A stretch of 5,930 nucleotides of DNA from JBFMFE01 sp040752295 (GTDB taxonomy: Bacteria > UBP15 > UBA6099 > JBFMBQ01), in NCBI GenBank assembly GCA_040752295.1, contig JBFMFE010000251.1:1-5930 (forward strand), written 5' to 3'. The notes beneath the pieces are model-generated. The model was not told the DNA's origin and searched no databases. It saw only the letters and a program-made list of their open reading frames with translations. This document shows, one piece after another, positions 1 to 5,723 of this stretch (positions are counted from its first letter, which is position 1; every line of letters starts with the position of its first letter). The position numbers were made by a program, and so were the translations under genes.

Positions 1-200
1 CTCGGACATCCAAATCACCATACTCGAATTGCTCGACATCCCGACATCCGAGTACGGTCATTAAGCTGCTTGACTTCCACCGTTAAATTCGTTTAAAATG
101 CCATTCAAGATGTGCGGAAAGTAAGATTCATCATTTTGGATTCCTCATTTTAATGCTTCACTTAGCTCGCTGGTTCAATGCTCTGACGTGAAGCCGGGAA
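1..200. other. Intergenic stretch without a recognisable gene, AT-richer than the genes
   Basis: I see no convincing coding region on either strand. It holds short repeats only. GACATC occurs at 5-10, 35-40 and 43-48, the last two being a tandem GACATCC pair flanked by CTCG (32-35) and CGAG (49-52). TACTCG (21-26) can also pair with CGAGTA (49-54). A 14-bp tandem duplication lies at 125-152. It is downstream of the HPt gene and may hold the 3' end of that transcript or the control region of a gene to the left. Confidence 0.5.
125..152. repeat. Two-copy 14-bp tandem repeat
   Basis: GATTCATCATTTTG (125-138) is followed directly by GATTCCTCATTTTA (139-152), with two mismatches. This is directly visible. 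No function can be assigned. Such short AT-rich duplications often arise by replication slippage. Confidence 0.6.
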
Positions 201-202
201 TT

Positions 203-247
203 GGGACAGGCTTCCAGCCTTTCAGTGGGACAGGCTTCCAGCCTGTC
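203..247. repeat. Tandem palindromic repeat, two 24-bp-spaced units
   Basis: GGGACAGGCTTCCAGCCT occurs at 203-220 and again at 227-244. The second unit forms a perfect hairpin: GACAGGCT (229-236), loop TCC, AGCCTGTC (240-247). The first unit has the same fold with one mismatch at the stem base. The second stem overlaps the TGA stop (248-246) of the HPt gene. Neither strand has a T-run after the hairpins, so this is not a classical intrinsic terminator, although it could slow exonucleases or polymerase at the operon end. Read on the plus strand it encodes the spurious peptide GQASSLS twice. I recall the motif as a dispersed intergenic repeat in some uncultured bacterial lineages, but could not check that here. 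Confidence 0.75.
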
Positions 248-590
248 ATTTCGTTCCCGGGGTTTTTTCGTTCACGAACTTTGCGAGGCTGTTTCGCATC
301 GTTTCGATCGCGGCGAGGGTATCGGGGCTGATTTGTCCTTTCTCGACGTGTTCCCTGAGCATGGATTCGCCTTTAGTGCCGATTTCGCTGATTTCTTCGA
401 AGCCGACGAGCGCGGCGCTGCCGCCGATGGTGTGGAATATCCGCAGCATCTCTTCGAGGGCGGGGCGGTCGTTCGTGTTTTTCCTCGTCCTGTCGAGCAC
501 GGAATCGAGTTCCGCGGTCAGTTCCCTGAGTTCTTCAAGGGCGATGTTTCTGAGCTTGTTGAGTTCTTCTTTTGTGAAGAATGAGTCCAT
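246..590 (-). CDS. Stand-alone histidine phosphotransfer (HPt) domain protein
   Basis: A 114-residue protein that is essentially one HPt four-helix bundle. HPt proteins carry a phosphoryl group on a histidine between a kinase's receiver and a second receiver. The phospho-acceptor motif is FHTIGGSAALVGF, with candidate His53. The usual HxxKG signature here reads HTIGG, so the common Lys three residues after the His is Gly. Helical, charged segments flank it (about residues 6-33, 43-60, 64-83 and 89-107). There is no signal or membrane segment, so it is cytoplasmic. I chose the ATG at 590-588. The frame is open upstream to 668, but that part overlaps the preceding gene's receiver domain in another frame, and the chosen ATG lies one base after that gene's stop (TGA-C-ATG), typical of translational coupling. 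It is the second gene of the operon, and its likely partner is the receiver encoded just upstream. No kinase is in view. The HPt call is firm; the partner is inferred. Confidence 0.85.
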   Translation of the reverse strand: MDSFFTKEELNKLRNIALEELRELTAELDSVLDRTRKNTNDRPALEEMLRIFHTIGGSAALVGFEEISEIGTKGESMLREHVEKGQISPDTLAAIETMRNSLAKFVNEKTPGTK

Positions 591-591
591 G

Positions 592-2394
592 TCAGGATTC
601 GAGCGCGTTTCTGACCGCCGCCGTGACTTTTTTCGGCACGAAGGGTTTGAGGATGTAATCGAGAGCACCCGCCATCACGCAGTCCAGCACCTTTTTCCGG
701 TCGCGGACCGAGGAGATCATGAGGATTTTGGCGCGGCGGTTTTCAGCTTTTATCGCCTTGAGGGTCTCGATGCCGTCCATGCGGACCATGGCGACGTCGC
801 AGGTCACCAGCGCGGGTTTGAGCTCCCTGTATTTCTCCACGCCTTCCTCGCCGTCTTCCGCCTCGCCTGTCACCTTCAGCCCCATTTTTTCGAGGATCAG
901 CTTCAGGGTTTTGCGCACCGAGCGGGAGTCGTCAATGATGAGCACGGTGCTGCTCCGGGGGACCGCCTTTTTGAGACCTTTTGCGGACTCGTCGTAGGAG
1001 GAGAGGTAGAGTGTTTTTGCGTCGCTGTCCCACTTGAAGCTTGCGAACGGGCGTTCTTTCAGGACGTTGTATCTTCCCTCGCCGATCATGACGGTCGTTC
1101 CGGGGAAGATGGACTCTTTCGCCTCGACCATCGCGAGGTGATTGAAGACTCGCGTCGAGGCGATCTCGGCGAGGTCGTCCTGGATTTCCTTCTTCACCTT
1201 GAGCAGTTTCTGCGCCTTCGTTCTGATCGCCCCGACCTTGTCGAGGTCGGCGTTCACCATCATGGAGAATCTGGCGTAATCCTTTTTCACTTCCTCCAGT
1301 TCGTCTCCTATGGCGCGCAGCCTTGAGAAAGTTTCGAGGTATCTTTTCTGCACGTCGTGCCTGTATCCGGTCTGGATGAAGGTCCTGGAATTCGCCGCGG
1401 AACCGATGGTTCTTGCGGCGACGCGTTCGAACGCGAGAACCTCGCCGCCGATGATCGTGCCTTCCTCGGTGAGCGCGAGCACGCCGCCGTTGGAGTACAC
1501 CCTGCTGTTGAGTATGGCGTTTTCCACCACGACGTTGCCTTCGGCTTCCACGATGGAATTTTCGATGAACTTGGCGTAAACGTTGCCTTCCGCGCTCACG
1601 ACGCCTTTCGCGCGGGTCAGTATTCCGCGCTTGACGATGACGTCGCCGCCGGCGTGGACCCGCGCCATCTGGACGGTGTTTTCCACCACGACGTCCCCGA
1701 GCGCCCTGACCTCGAAGCCGTCCATCACGCTGCCCCTCACGACGACTGTGCCGGCGAAGTTGATGTTGCCGGTGCTGTAATCCACGTTTTCGTCCACGAG
1801 CACCACGGGGTCAACGCGCAGCACACCGTTGCTGACGAACGGCGCGCCGCCGATCTGCGCCACATAGTCCCTTTTGTTGGGGGCGAGCCTGACGTTTTTC
1901 CCCGCGACGAGGGCGATGTCCATCCCCCACTCGCCCGGGAGCTTCTGCCCGTGCACCGTGATTCCTTCCTCTCCCTGGGTCGCCGGAATCTTGGTCGCGA
2001 TCACGTCTCCGGTCTCGACGCTCGTGACCGTGCCCATCTGGCGGAAGTCAACGTTTTCCATTCCGCCCGTGTCCACGTCATGCACGCTCCGCGAGTCGCA
2101 CTCGAAATGAAAGATGATCTTCGCGTCGTCGCCGTGGGTGAACGGTTTGCCCGACGCGACCACGAGCGTGTTGTCGTAAAGTTCCAGGTTGTCGAGGAAC
2201 ATCTGTATCTTTTCCACGTTTTTTATCCCGTGGGTTATTCCCCCCGCCGCAAGCGAGTTCATCACGTCCTCGACCGTCGCCTCCCTTCCGCCGGGCGCGG
2301 GGTGTCTCACGTGGATGTACGCCGTGAAATGGTCTCTGGAGACCTCTATGGATATTTCGCCGTCGCGGGGGCTTATAGCCGCCATGTTCACCAT
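592..2394 (-). CDS. FapA/DUF342 family protein fused to a C-terminal CheY-like receiver domain
   Basis: A 600-residue cytoplasmic protein. Residues about 10-100 match the DUF342/FapA N-terminal domain. About 110-340 form the FapA core, where repeated short strands with GdVvV, A.GNVyA and A.GNVVV patterns indicate a right-handed parallel beta-helix, ending in the family-typical GTIIGGEVLA and ARTIGS segments. About 345-415 is a charged helical coiled-coil-like region, followed by a small beta segment to about 465. Residues 483-600 are a receiver domain: acidic pair Asp488/Asp489, phospho-acceptor Asp533, Ser561 at the switch Ser/Thr position, and Lys583 in LKPF. FapA in Vibrio is linked to flagellar pole placement and PTS EIIA-Glc, but no flagellar genes are seen here, so that role is not transferable. 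After Asp533 the usual MPxMDG reads MVRMDG, so the conserved Pro is Val. Start: ATG 2394-2392 gives the longest form. ATG 2385-2383 (Met4) is an alternative, preceded by GGTGA at tight spacing. It is first in the operon, with the HPt gene next. Confidence 0.88.
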   Translation of the reverse strand: MVNMAAISPRDGEISIEVSRDHFTAYIHVRHPAPGGREATVEDVMNSLAAGGITHGIKNVEKIQMFLDNLELYDNTLVVASGKPFTHGDDAKIIFHFECDSRSVHDVDTGGMENVDFRQMGTVTSVETGDVIATKIPATQGEEGITVHGQKLPGEWGMDIALVAGKNVRLAPNKRDYVAQIGGAPFVSNGVLRVDPVVLVDENVDYSTGNINFAGTVVVRGSVMDGFEVRALGDVVVENTVQMARVHAGGDVIVKRGILTRAKGVVSAEGNVYAKFIENSIVEAEGNVVVENAILNSRVYSNGGVLALTEEGTIIGGEVLAFERVAARTIGSAANSRTFIQTGYRHDVQKRYLETFSRLRAIGDELEEVKKDYARFSMMVNADLDKVGAIRTKAQKLLKVKKEIQDDLAEIASTRVFNHLAMVEAKESIFPGTTVMIGEGRYNVLKERPFASFKWDSDAKTLYLSSYDESAKGLKKAVPRSSTVLIIDDSRSVRKTLKLILEKMGLKVTGEAEDGEEGVEKYRELKPALVTCDVAMVRMDGIETLKAIKAENRRAKILMISSVRDRKKVLDCVMAGALDYILKPFVPKKVTAAVRNALES

Positions 2395-2459
2395 CCGTTC
2401 ATGTTTCAGAGTTCGTACGTGTCCGTAAGAGACTGCCTTTTAGTCAGCGAACAGCACAG

Positions 2460-2488
2460 ATTATATCCGGAGGTGAAGCGGTTGTAAA
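2460..2488 (-). promoter_or_regulatory. Sigma-70-type promoter for the FapA-receiver/HPt operon
   Basis: On the minus strand, TTTACA (2488-2483) and a perfect TATAAT (2465-2460) are separated by exactly 17 bp. This predicts a start near 2453 and an untranslated leader of about 60 bases before the ATG at 2394. It is the best promoter match in the window. No flagellar sigma-28 or sigma-54 signature is seen. Confidence 0.7.
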
Positions 2489-2530
2489 CGGTTCTCCTTA
2501 TGGTTTGCGGATTTGCCGCGGACGGTTTCG

Positions 2531-2581
2531 GCAGCGGTGCTGCGCCGGCGGCGCGGGGAAGCCGGCGCCTGCGGCCGCAGG
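2531..2581. repeat. Cluster of three GC-rich inverted repeats in the divergent intergenic region
   Basis: Three adjacent dyads are visible: GCAGC (2531-2535) with GCTGC (2539-2543), GCGCCGGC (2542-2549) with GCCGGCGC (2561-2568), and the 14-bp palindrome CCTGCGGCCGCAGG (2568-2581). The first two overlap and are mutually exclusive. A T5 run at 2589-2593 follows the last palindrome on the plus strand, but no upstream plus-strand gene needs a terminator. The cluster sits between the two divergent promoters, upstream of both, so regulator binding, a small-RNA terminator or a repeat remnant are all possible. Confidence 0.55.
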
Positions 2582-2602
2582 GCGTGTATTTTTGTAAAAC
2601 GC

Positions 2603-2631
2603 TGGACATTCGGGCATTTTGGACTTATTAA
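2603..2631 (+). promoter_or_regulatory. Putative sigma-70-type promoter for the DsbA-like lipoprotein gene
   Basis: TGGACA (2603-2608) and TATTAA (2626-2631) are spaced 17 bp apart. The predicted start near 2638 would leave only about 8 bases before the ATG at 2646, but about 29 before the alternative GTG at 2667. The match is weaker than for the divergent promoter. Confidence 0.4.
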
Positions 2632-2645
2632 ATAGGGACACATTA

Positions 2646-3566
2646 ATGAAAAGGGGCGGATCCGGCGTGAATGATTATCTAAGGAAAAGAGTTTCCGGCG
2701 CGTTTCCGGTCGTGTTGATTATGACGCTTTTGCTTTCCATACCCGCCTGCGCGAGGCTCGAGAAGGGGGAGGCGCCGGCGAAGAAAAAGCCCGTCGTCAA
2801 CAAGGACAAGCTGCTTGAGGAAGTGAGGAAGACGTACGTCTGTCCCGAGTCCAACGCGCCCATCGCCGAGTCGAAGGATGAAGGACTTCCCTGCTCCACC
2901 GGCGAGAAAGCGCTCGAGCTTGTCGCCGTCATGGCGGACGCGGGGTGGGAGGAAGAGAAGATCAGGGCGTACGTGACGGAGGTGTTCGTACAGGGGCGCG
3001 ATACTTCTTTTGTAGTTCCCGGCGACCGGCAGTTCCGGGGGAACAAGGACGCGCCCGTCGCCATGGTGGAGTTCACCGACATGCAGTGTCCGTTCTGCAA
3101 GAGGTATTTCCAGCAGACTTTCCCCGCGCTCATGAAGGATTACGTCGAGACCGGAAAGCTGAAGTACGTACAGATCAACCTTCCGCTTCCGTTTCATCAG
3201 CAGGCTCAGAAAGCCGCGGAAGCCCTTTACTGCGCGAACGAAGCCGGCAGGTTCTGGGAGATGCGCGAGAAGGAGTTCATCAACCAGGACAACCTGTCGC
3301 CGGAGGCACTTCAGAAGTACGCCTCGGAACTGGGGATCAAGCCCGAAGCGTTCAAGCAGTGTCTTGACAGCGGCAGGTACGCCTCGAAAGTTCAGGAGGA
3401 TTTAAGCATTGCCAACAGGGCGGGCGTGAGGGGGACGCCCGGGTTCATCGTCGCGCGGACGCGCGGGGACGGGAAGGTGCGCGGCACGTACATCAGCGGC
3501 GCCGTGCCCACAGAGAATTTCGTTGCGGTCATCGAGGAGACGCTTAAGAAGGTCGGGAAGAAGTGA
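2646..3566 (+). CDS. DsbA-like thioredoxin-fold lipoprotein with an N-terminal CcmH-like segment
   Basis: A 306-residue exported protein of the DsbA/Thioredoxin_4 group, which make, break or isomerise disulfides outside the cytoplasm. A basic n-region (KRGGSGVNDYLRKR) is followed by a hydrophobic stretch and the lipobox-like SIPAC, giving a candidate lipidated Cys35; Pro before Ala is unusual, and cleavage after ACA is an alternative. Residues about 55-115 contain Cys66 and Cys83 and a DAGWEEEKIRAYVTEVF helix, resembling the CcmH cysteine region. The thioredoxin fold starts near 127 with VAMVEFTDMQCPFCKRYF, active site CPFC at 148-151, an alpha-helical insertion with Cys196 and Cys239, and the cis-proline loop GVRGTPGF (Pro265). 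Start: the ATG at 2646 follows AGGG at a rather long spacing. GTG 2667, with AAGGGG about 10 bases upstream, gives a more standard signal peptide and fits the predicted promoter. TTG 2619 is unlikely. The gene appears monocistronic, convergent with the GH31 gene. Redox direction (oxidase or isomerase) and substrate are unknown. Confidence 0.85.
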   Translation: MKRGGSGVNDYLRKRVSGAFPVVLIMTLLLSIPACARLEKGEAPAKKKPVVNKDKLLEEVRKTYVCPESNAPIAESKDEGLPCSTGEKALELVAVMADAGWEEEKIRAYVTEVFVQGRDTSFVVPGDRQFRGNKDAPVAMVEFTDMQCPFCKRYFQQTFPALMKDYVETGKLKYVQINLPLPFHQQAQKAAEALYCANEAGRFWEMREKEFINQDNLSPEALQKYASELGIKPEAFKQCLDSGRYASKVQEDLSIANRAGVRGTPGFIVARTRGDGKVRGTYISGAVPTENFVAVIEETLKKVGKK

Positions 3567-3602
3567 GTTTGAGACGCCGCCGCGCCCGCGCCCGTCCGAA
3601 TT

Positions 3603-3656
3603 CGGGGACGCTGAGGGAAACTGCGGCGCAGCCGCAGGCAAACTACTGCGTCCCCG
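3603..3656. repeat. Nested inverted repeats between convergent genes, possible bidirectional transcription end
   Basis: The inner hairpin is perfect: CTGCGGC (3621-3627), loop GCA, GCCGCAG (3631-3637). An outer 8-bp pair encloses it: CGGGGACG (3603-3610) with CGTCCCCG (3649-3656). The left outer arm could instead pair with CGTCC at 3593-3597. The right outer arm lies inside the last codons of the GH31 gene, whose TAG is at 3645-3643. Its position in a 76-base convergent gap suggests a 3'-end or terminator role for both transcripts. Neither strand has a real U-tract, so intrinsic termination is unproven. Confidence 0.55.
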
Positions 3657-5340
3657 GAAAAAGCACCTTCACTTCGTTCGGGCGCCCCGTTTCGAGGCTG
3701 ATCCACAGCCTCGCGTCATCGGCGTCGTAGAACCACGCCGGCGAGGCGGCGGCGCCGTCGAGTTCCGGAGCAGCCGGGGCGGGCGCGCCGTTCAGTTCCA
3801 CCATCGCCGGTCTCTTCCCGGAAAAGATTTTCAGCACGAACCCGCGGTCGCTCGCGCCGGAGTTAATCGTGATTTCACGTTTGCCGGACGCGACTTTTAT
3901 GTCGGCGCGCCCGCCGTTCACGTCGTAGTACGCGAACGAGCTTTCACCGCGGGGGTAGATGTCCAGCGTTATCTTTCCCTTGAGGCTTTCCGTTCCGCGA
4001 CCGGTTTCGCCGTCTTCTATGGCGAGGGGGATAATGGCGCCGTCGCGTACGAAGACGGGGAATCTGTCAAGCCCGGCTGAGTAGTAGAACGACGCGCCGC
4101 CCTCGAAGACCCGCCCGTTGTCCCAGAAGTCGCGCCAGGCGCCCTTGGGCAGTTTCACCTCCCGCCCGTCGGACTCGTCGTAGATGGGCGCGACGAAGAG
4201 GGCGTCGCCCAGCAGGTACTGGTATTTTCCGCCCTTCGGGGAGATGACCTTTCCGCCCTCGCGGTGCGCGCGCATCATGAGCGAGTAAAAGTAGGGCTTC
4301 AGTTCGAGGTGTGTTTTCACGAGCTTCCGGTAGATTTCCACCGTTTCGTCGTCGTGGCGCCAGGGCTGGTGCTTGCCGTGTCCGCCGTTTTCCATAAGCG
4401 TGCAGAAAGCGCCGAACTGCGCCCACCGTATGAGCAGCCTCCTTGTTATTTCTTCGTCTCCGTGGTAGCCGCCGATGTCTGAGCCGACGACGGCGTATCC
4501 CAGTCTCCCCGCGTCCAGAACGTCTCTGAGCGCCTCCTGAAAGCCCCAGTGGCTCCAGTCGTGCTTTTCGTCGCCGACCCAGGTTGCGGGGGCGTGGGAC
4601 ACCGGCGCGAAACCTCCGGGCAGGGCGGGGAGGATATCCACCGAGCGCGAGAGGGTGATCGCGTCGGGATTCTTGCTGACCGTGTGCTCGTACGTGTCCG
4701 TGTAGTACATGTCTTTGTATTCGAGCTTTCGCACGGCGCCTTTTTTTCCGAAGCCGTCGTCGGGGAAATAGACGCCGGCGCCGTCCACCTTCCAGCCGTC
4801 GAAGCCGAGGTCAAGTGCGCGGTCCATCAGCCCGTGCCACCATTTCACGGCTTCGGGGTTGGTGTAGTCAATGAAACCGCCCACGCCCTTCCACCATTTG
4901 AAGGTCTGCCCGCCGTTGGCGAGATACCCCTTTTCGAGCGCCTCGCGGTAGGCGTTGTTGGTGGTCGGCTCGCCGTGTCCCTCGTTGTTCTGCTTGTTCA
5001 ACATGCAGGTCATCCAAAGGATCGCTTTTATGCCGCGCTGGTGAAGGCGCTTTATCATGCCCTCTGGGTCGGGATAAAGGCTTCGATTGAATACGAAGTC
5101 GTTGTACTCGACGGACCACGGGCTGTCTATGATTACGGCGCCAACGGGGATGCCCCGCGAGGTGTAGCCGTCAATGAGGTTCCAGAGCGCCCGTTCGGTG
5201 TTTTCGTCGTCTTCCCACACCAAGTGGTCGAAGACCCAGTGTGGCGAGACGGGGGGACTGTTCGATTTTCCGGCGGTTTCCGCGCCCGGCGTGAGCAGGA
5301 AAAAGACGATGCAGAGGGTCGCGCCGATTTTCGCTTTCAT
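3643..5340 (-). CDS. Secreted glycoside hydrolase family 31 enzyme (alpha-glucosidase-like)
   Basis: A 565-residue exported enzyme. GH31 members are retaining enzymes, mostly alpha-glucosidases and alpha-xylosidases, with some transglycosidases and lyases. Residues 1 to about 23 form a signal peptide, so it acts outside the cytoplasm. The (beta/alpha)8 barrel begins almost at once (SPHWVFDHLVWEDD, 32-45) and includes IPVGAVIIDSPW (64-75), the nucleophile motif DGWKVDGAG with Asp186, the likely acid/base motif ATWVGDEKHDW with Asp257, GSDIGGY with Asp288, and the RWAQFGAF...PW stretch (305-327). The proximal C-terminal beta domain is typical (GDALFVAPIYDES, RFPVFVRDGAIIPL), followed by about 120 residues of distal beta domain. 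The N-terminal galactose-mutarotase-like domain of most GH31 enzymes is missing. ATG 5340 has AAGGA (5354-5350) at good spacing and its own promoter, so the short form looks native. Substrate cannot be read from sequence; there are no transporter or sugar-metabolism neighbours here. Confidence 0.9.
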   Translation of the reverse strand: MKAKIGATLCIVFFLLTPGAETAGKSNSPPVSPHWVFDHLVWEDDENTERALWNLIDGYTSRGIPVGAVIIDSPWSVEYNDFVFNRSLYPDPEGMIKRLHQRGIKAILWMTCMLNKQNNEGHGEPTTNNAYREALEKGYLANGGQTFKWWKGVGGFIDYTNPEAVKWWHGLMDRALDLGFDGWKVDGAGVYFPDDGFGKKGAVRKLEYKDMYYTDTYEHTVSKNPDAITLSRSVDILPALPGGFAPVSHAPATWVGDEKHDWSHWGFQEALRDVLDAGRLGYAVVGSDIGGYHGDEEITRRLLIRWAQFGAFCTLMENGGHGKHQPWRHDDETVEIYRKLVKTHLELKPYFYSLMMRAHREGGKVISPKGGKYQYLLGDALFVAPIYDESDGREVKLPKGAWRDFWDNGRVFEGGASFYYSAGLDRFPVFVRDGAIIPLAIEDGETGRGTESLKGKITLDIYPRGESSFAYYDVNGGRADIKVASGKREITINSGASDRGFVLKIFSGKRPAMVELNGAPAPAAPELDGAAASPAWFYDADDARLWISLETGRPNEVKVLFPGTQ

Positions 5341-5349
5341 CGTCGTCTT

Positions 5350-5354
5350 TCCTT
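5350..5354 (-). promoter_or_regulatory. Shine-Dalgarno site of the GH31 gene
   Basis: AAGGA lies 9 bases upstream of the ATG at 5340. It supports this start and so supports a genuinely short N-terminus for the enzyme. Confidence 0.6.
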
Positions 5355-5403
5355 TGTGTTCGATGCGTTCATGGAGCCGGCGATGGAACGATTGTGTACG
5401 ACT

Positions 5404-5412
5404 ATTTTAGCA
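5404..5412 (-). promoter_or_regulatory. Extended -10 promoter for the GH31 gene
   Basis: The minus strand reads TGCTAAAAT (5412-5404): a TG one base before a TAAAAT hexamer, one mismatch from consensus. No good -35 lies at normal spacing, as is usual for extended -10 promoters. The predicted start near 5397 gives a leader of about 57 bases. Confidence 0.45.
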
Positions 5413-5554
5413 TGAAACGCTGGTCGGGAGGAACCGGGAATGACGTGGATGACGGGCGGGGGGCGAAAGTGAAATACGTGCTGATTTTGCGGCAGTTGAA
5501 AAAACCGTGGATCGCGTTGTTTGCAAAAGCGCCGGTTTATATTTGATTATTTGC

Positions 5555-5584
5555 AATAGCACCCGATAGTCGTCAATAGTGCTT
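5555..5584. repeat. Three helically phased ATAG decamers
   Basis: CAATAGCACC, CGATAGTCGT and CAATAGTGCT follow each other, with ATAG at 5556-5559, 5566-5569 and 5576-5579, exactly 10 bp apart. AGCAC (5558-5562) and GTGCT (5579-5583) also form an inverted pair. It lies about 45 bp upstream of the plus-strand extended -10, where an activator could bind. The regulatory role is inference. Confidence 0.35.
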
Positions 5585-5626
5585 TGTGTTTTTTGTGTTT
5601 GACATCTACCCGATGGTCGGTTTCGA

Positions 5627-5635
5627 TGTTATAAT
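5627..5635 (+). promoter_or_regulatory. Extended -10 promoter for the right-end gene
   Basis: TGTTATAAT gives a perfect TATAAT (5630-5635) with an upstream TG. The nearest TTGACA (5599-5604) is 25 bp away, too far for a normal -35. The predicted start near 5642 gives a leader of about 86 bases. Confidence 0.55.
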
Positions 5636-5716
5636 TATTTCGTTCAGAGGGCGGGAAGAAAGTAAAATTGCGGATAATCGGTAGATAATTTGGGGAAATT
5701 GGCATTTTCCGTTTAT

Positions 5717-5723
5717 GGGGTGA
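5717..5723 (+). promoter_or_regulatory. Shine-Dalgarno site deciding a TTG start
   Basis: GGGGTGA ends four bases before TTG at 5728. The match to the anti-Shine-Dalgarno sequence is good, and the frame has no ATG or GTG between its last upstream stop (TAA 5686-5688) and this TTG. It therefore sets the start of the partial gene. Confidence 0.6.

Noticed and set aside
203..247. CRISPR-like array
   Set aside because: Only two units, with 6-base gaps between copies, so there are no spacers of CRISPR length and no cas genes.
201..584. Plus-strand frame beginning with GQASSLS repeats
   Set aside because: It starts inside the tandem hairpin repeat and then runs antisense to the HPt gene. It is a repeat-translation artefact.
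591..668. Longer HPt protein starting at 668
   Set aside because: The extra 26 residues are basic and low in structure, lie over the receiver domain's coding sequence in another frame, and the ATG at 590 is ideally placed for coupling.
361..2487. Long plus-strand open frames opposite the FapA-receiver gene (361-1326 and 1357-2487)
   Set aside because: They are antisense to a protein with clear domain matches. Their translations are rich in His, Asp, Val and Arg, typical of reverse-complement shadows in GC-rich genes, with no family resemblance.
2541..2593. Intrinsic terminator on the plus strand
   Set aside because: The hairpins are GC-rich but the T-run is short and 8 bases away, and no plus-strand gene precedes it. 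Kept only as a possible small-RNA hint.
2406..2643. Two short minus-strand frames in the divergent intergenic region
   Set aside because: They overlap promoters and GC-rich dyads, and the translations are Pro/Arg/Ala-rich with no family features.
4549..5415. 288-codon plus-strand frame opposite the GH31 gene
   Set aside because: Antisense to the catalytic barrel, which has all GH31 motifs; no independent signals.
5599..5635. TTGACA and TATAAT as one classical promoter
   Set aside because: The 25-bp spacer is far beyond the usual 16-18, or the 19-20 of MerR-type promoters. The extended -10 explanation is better.
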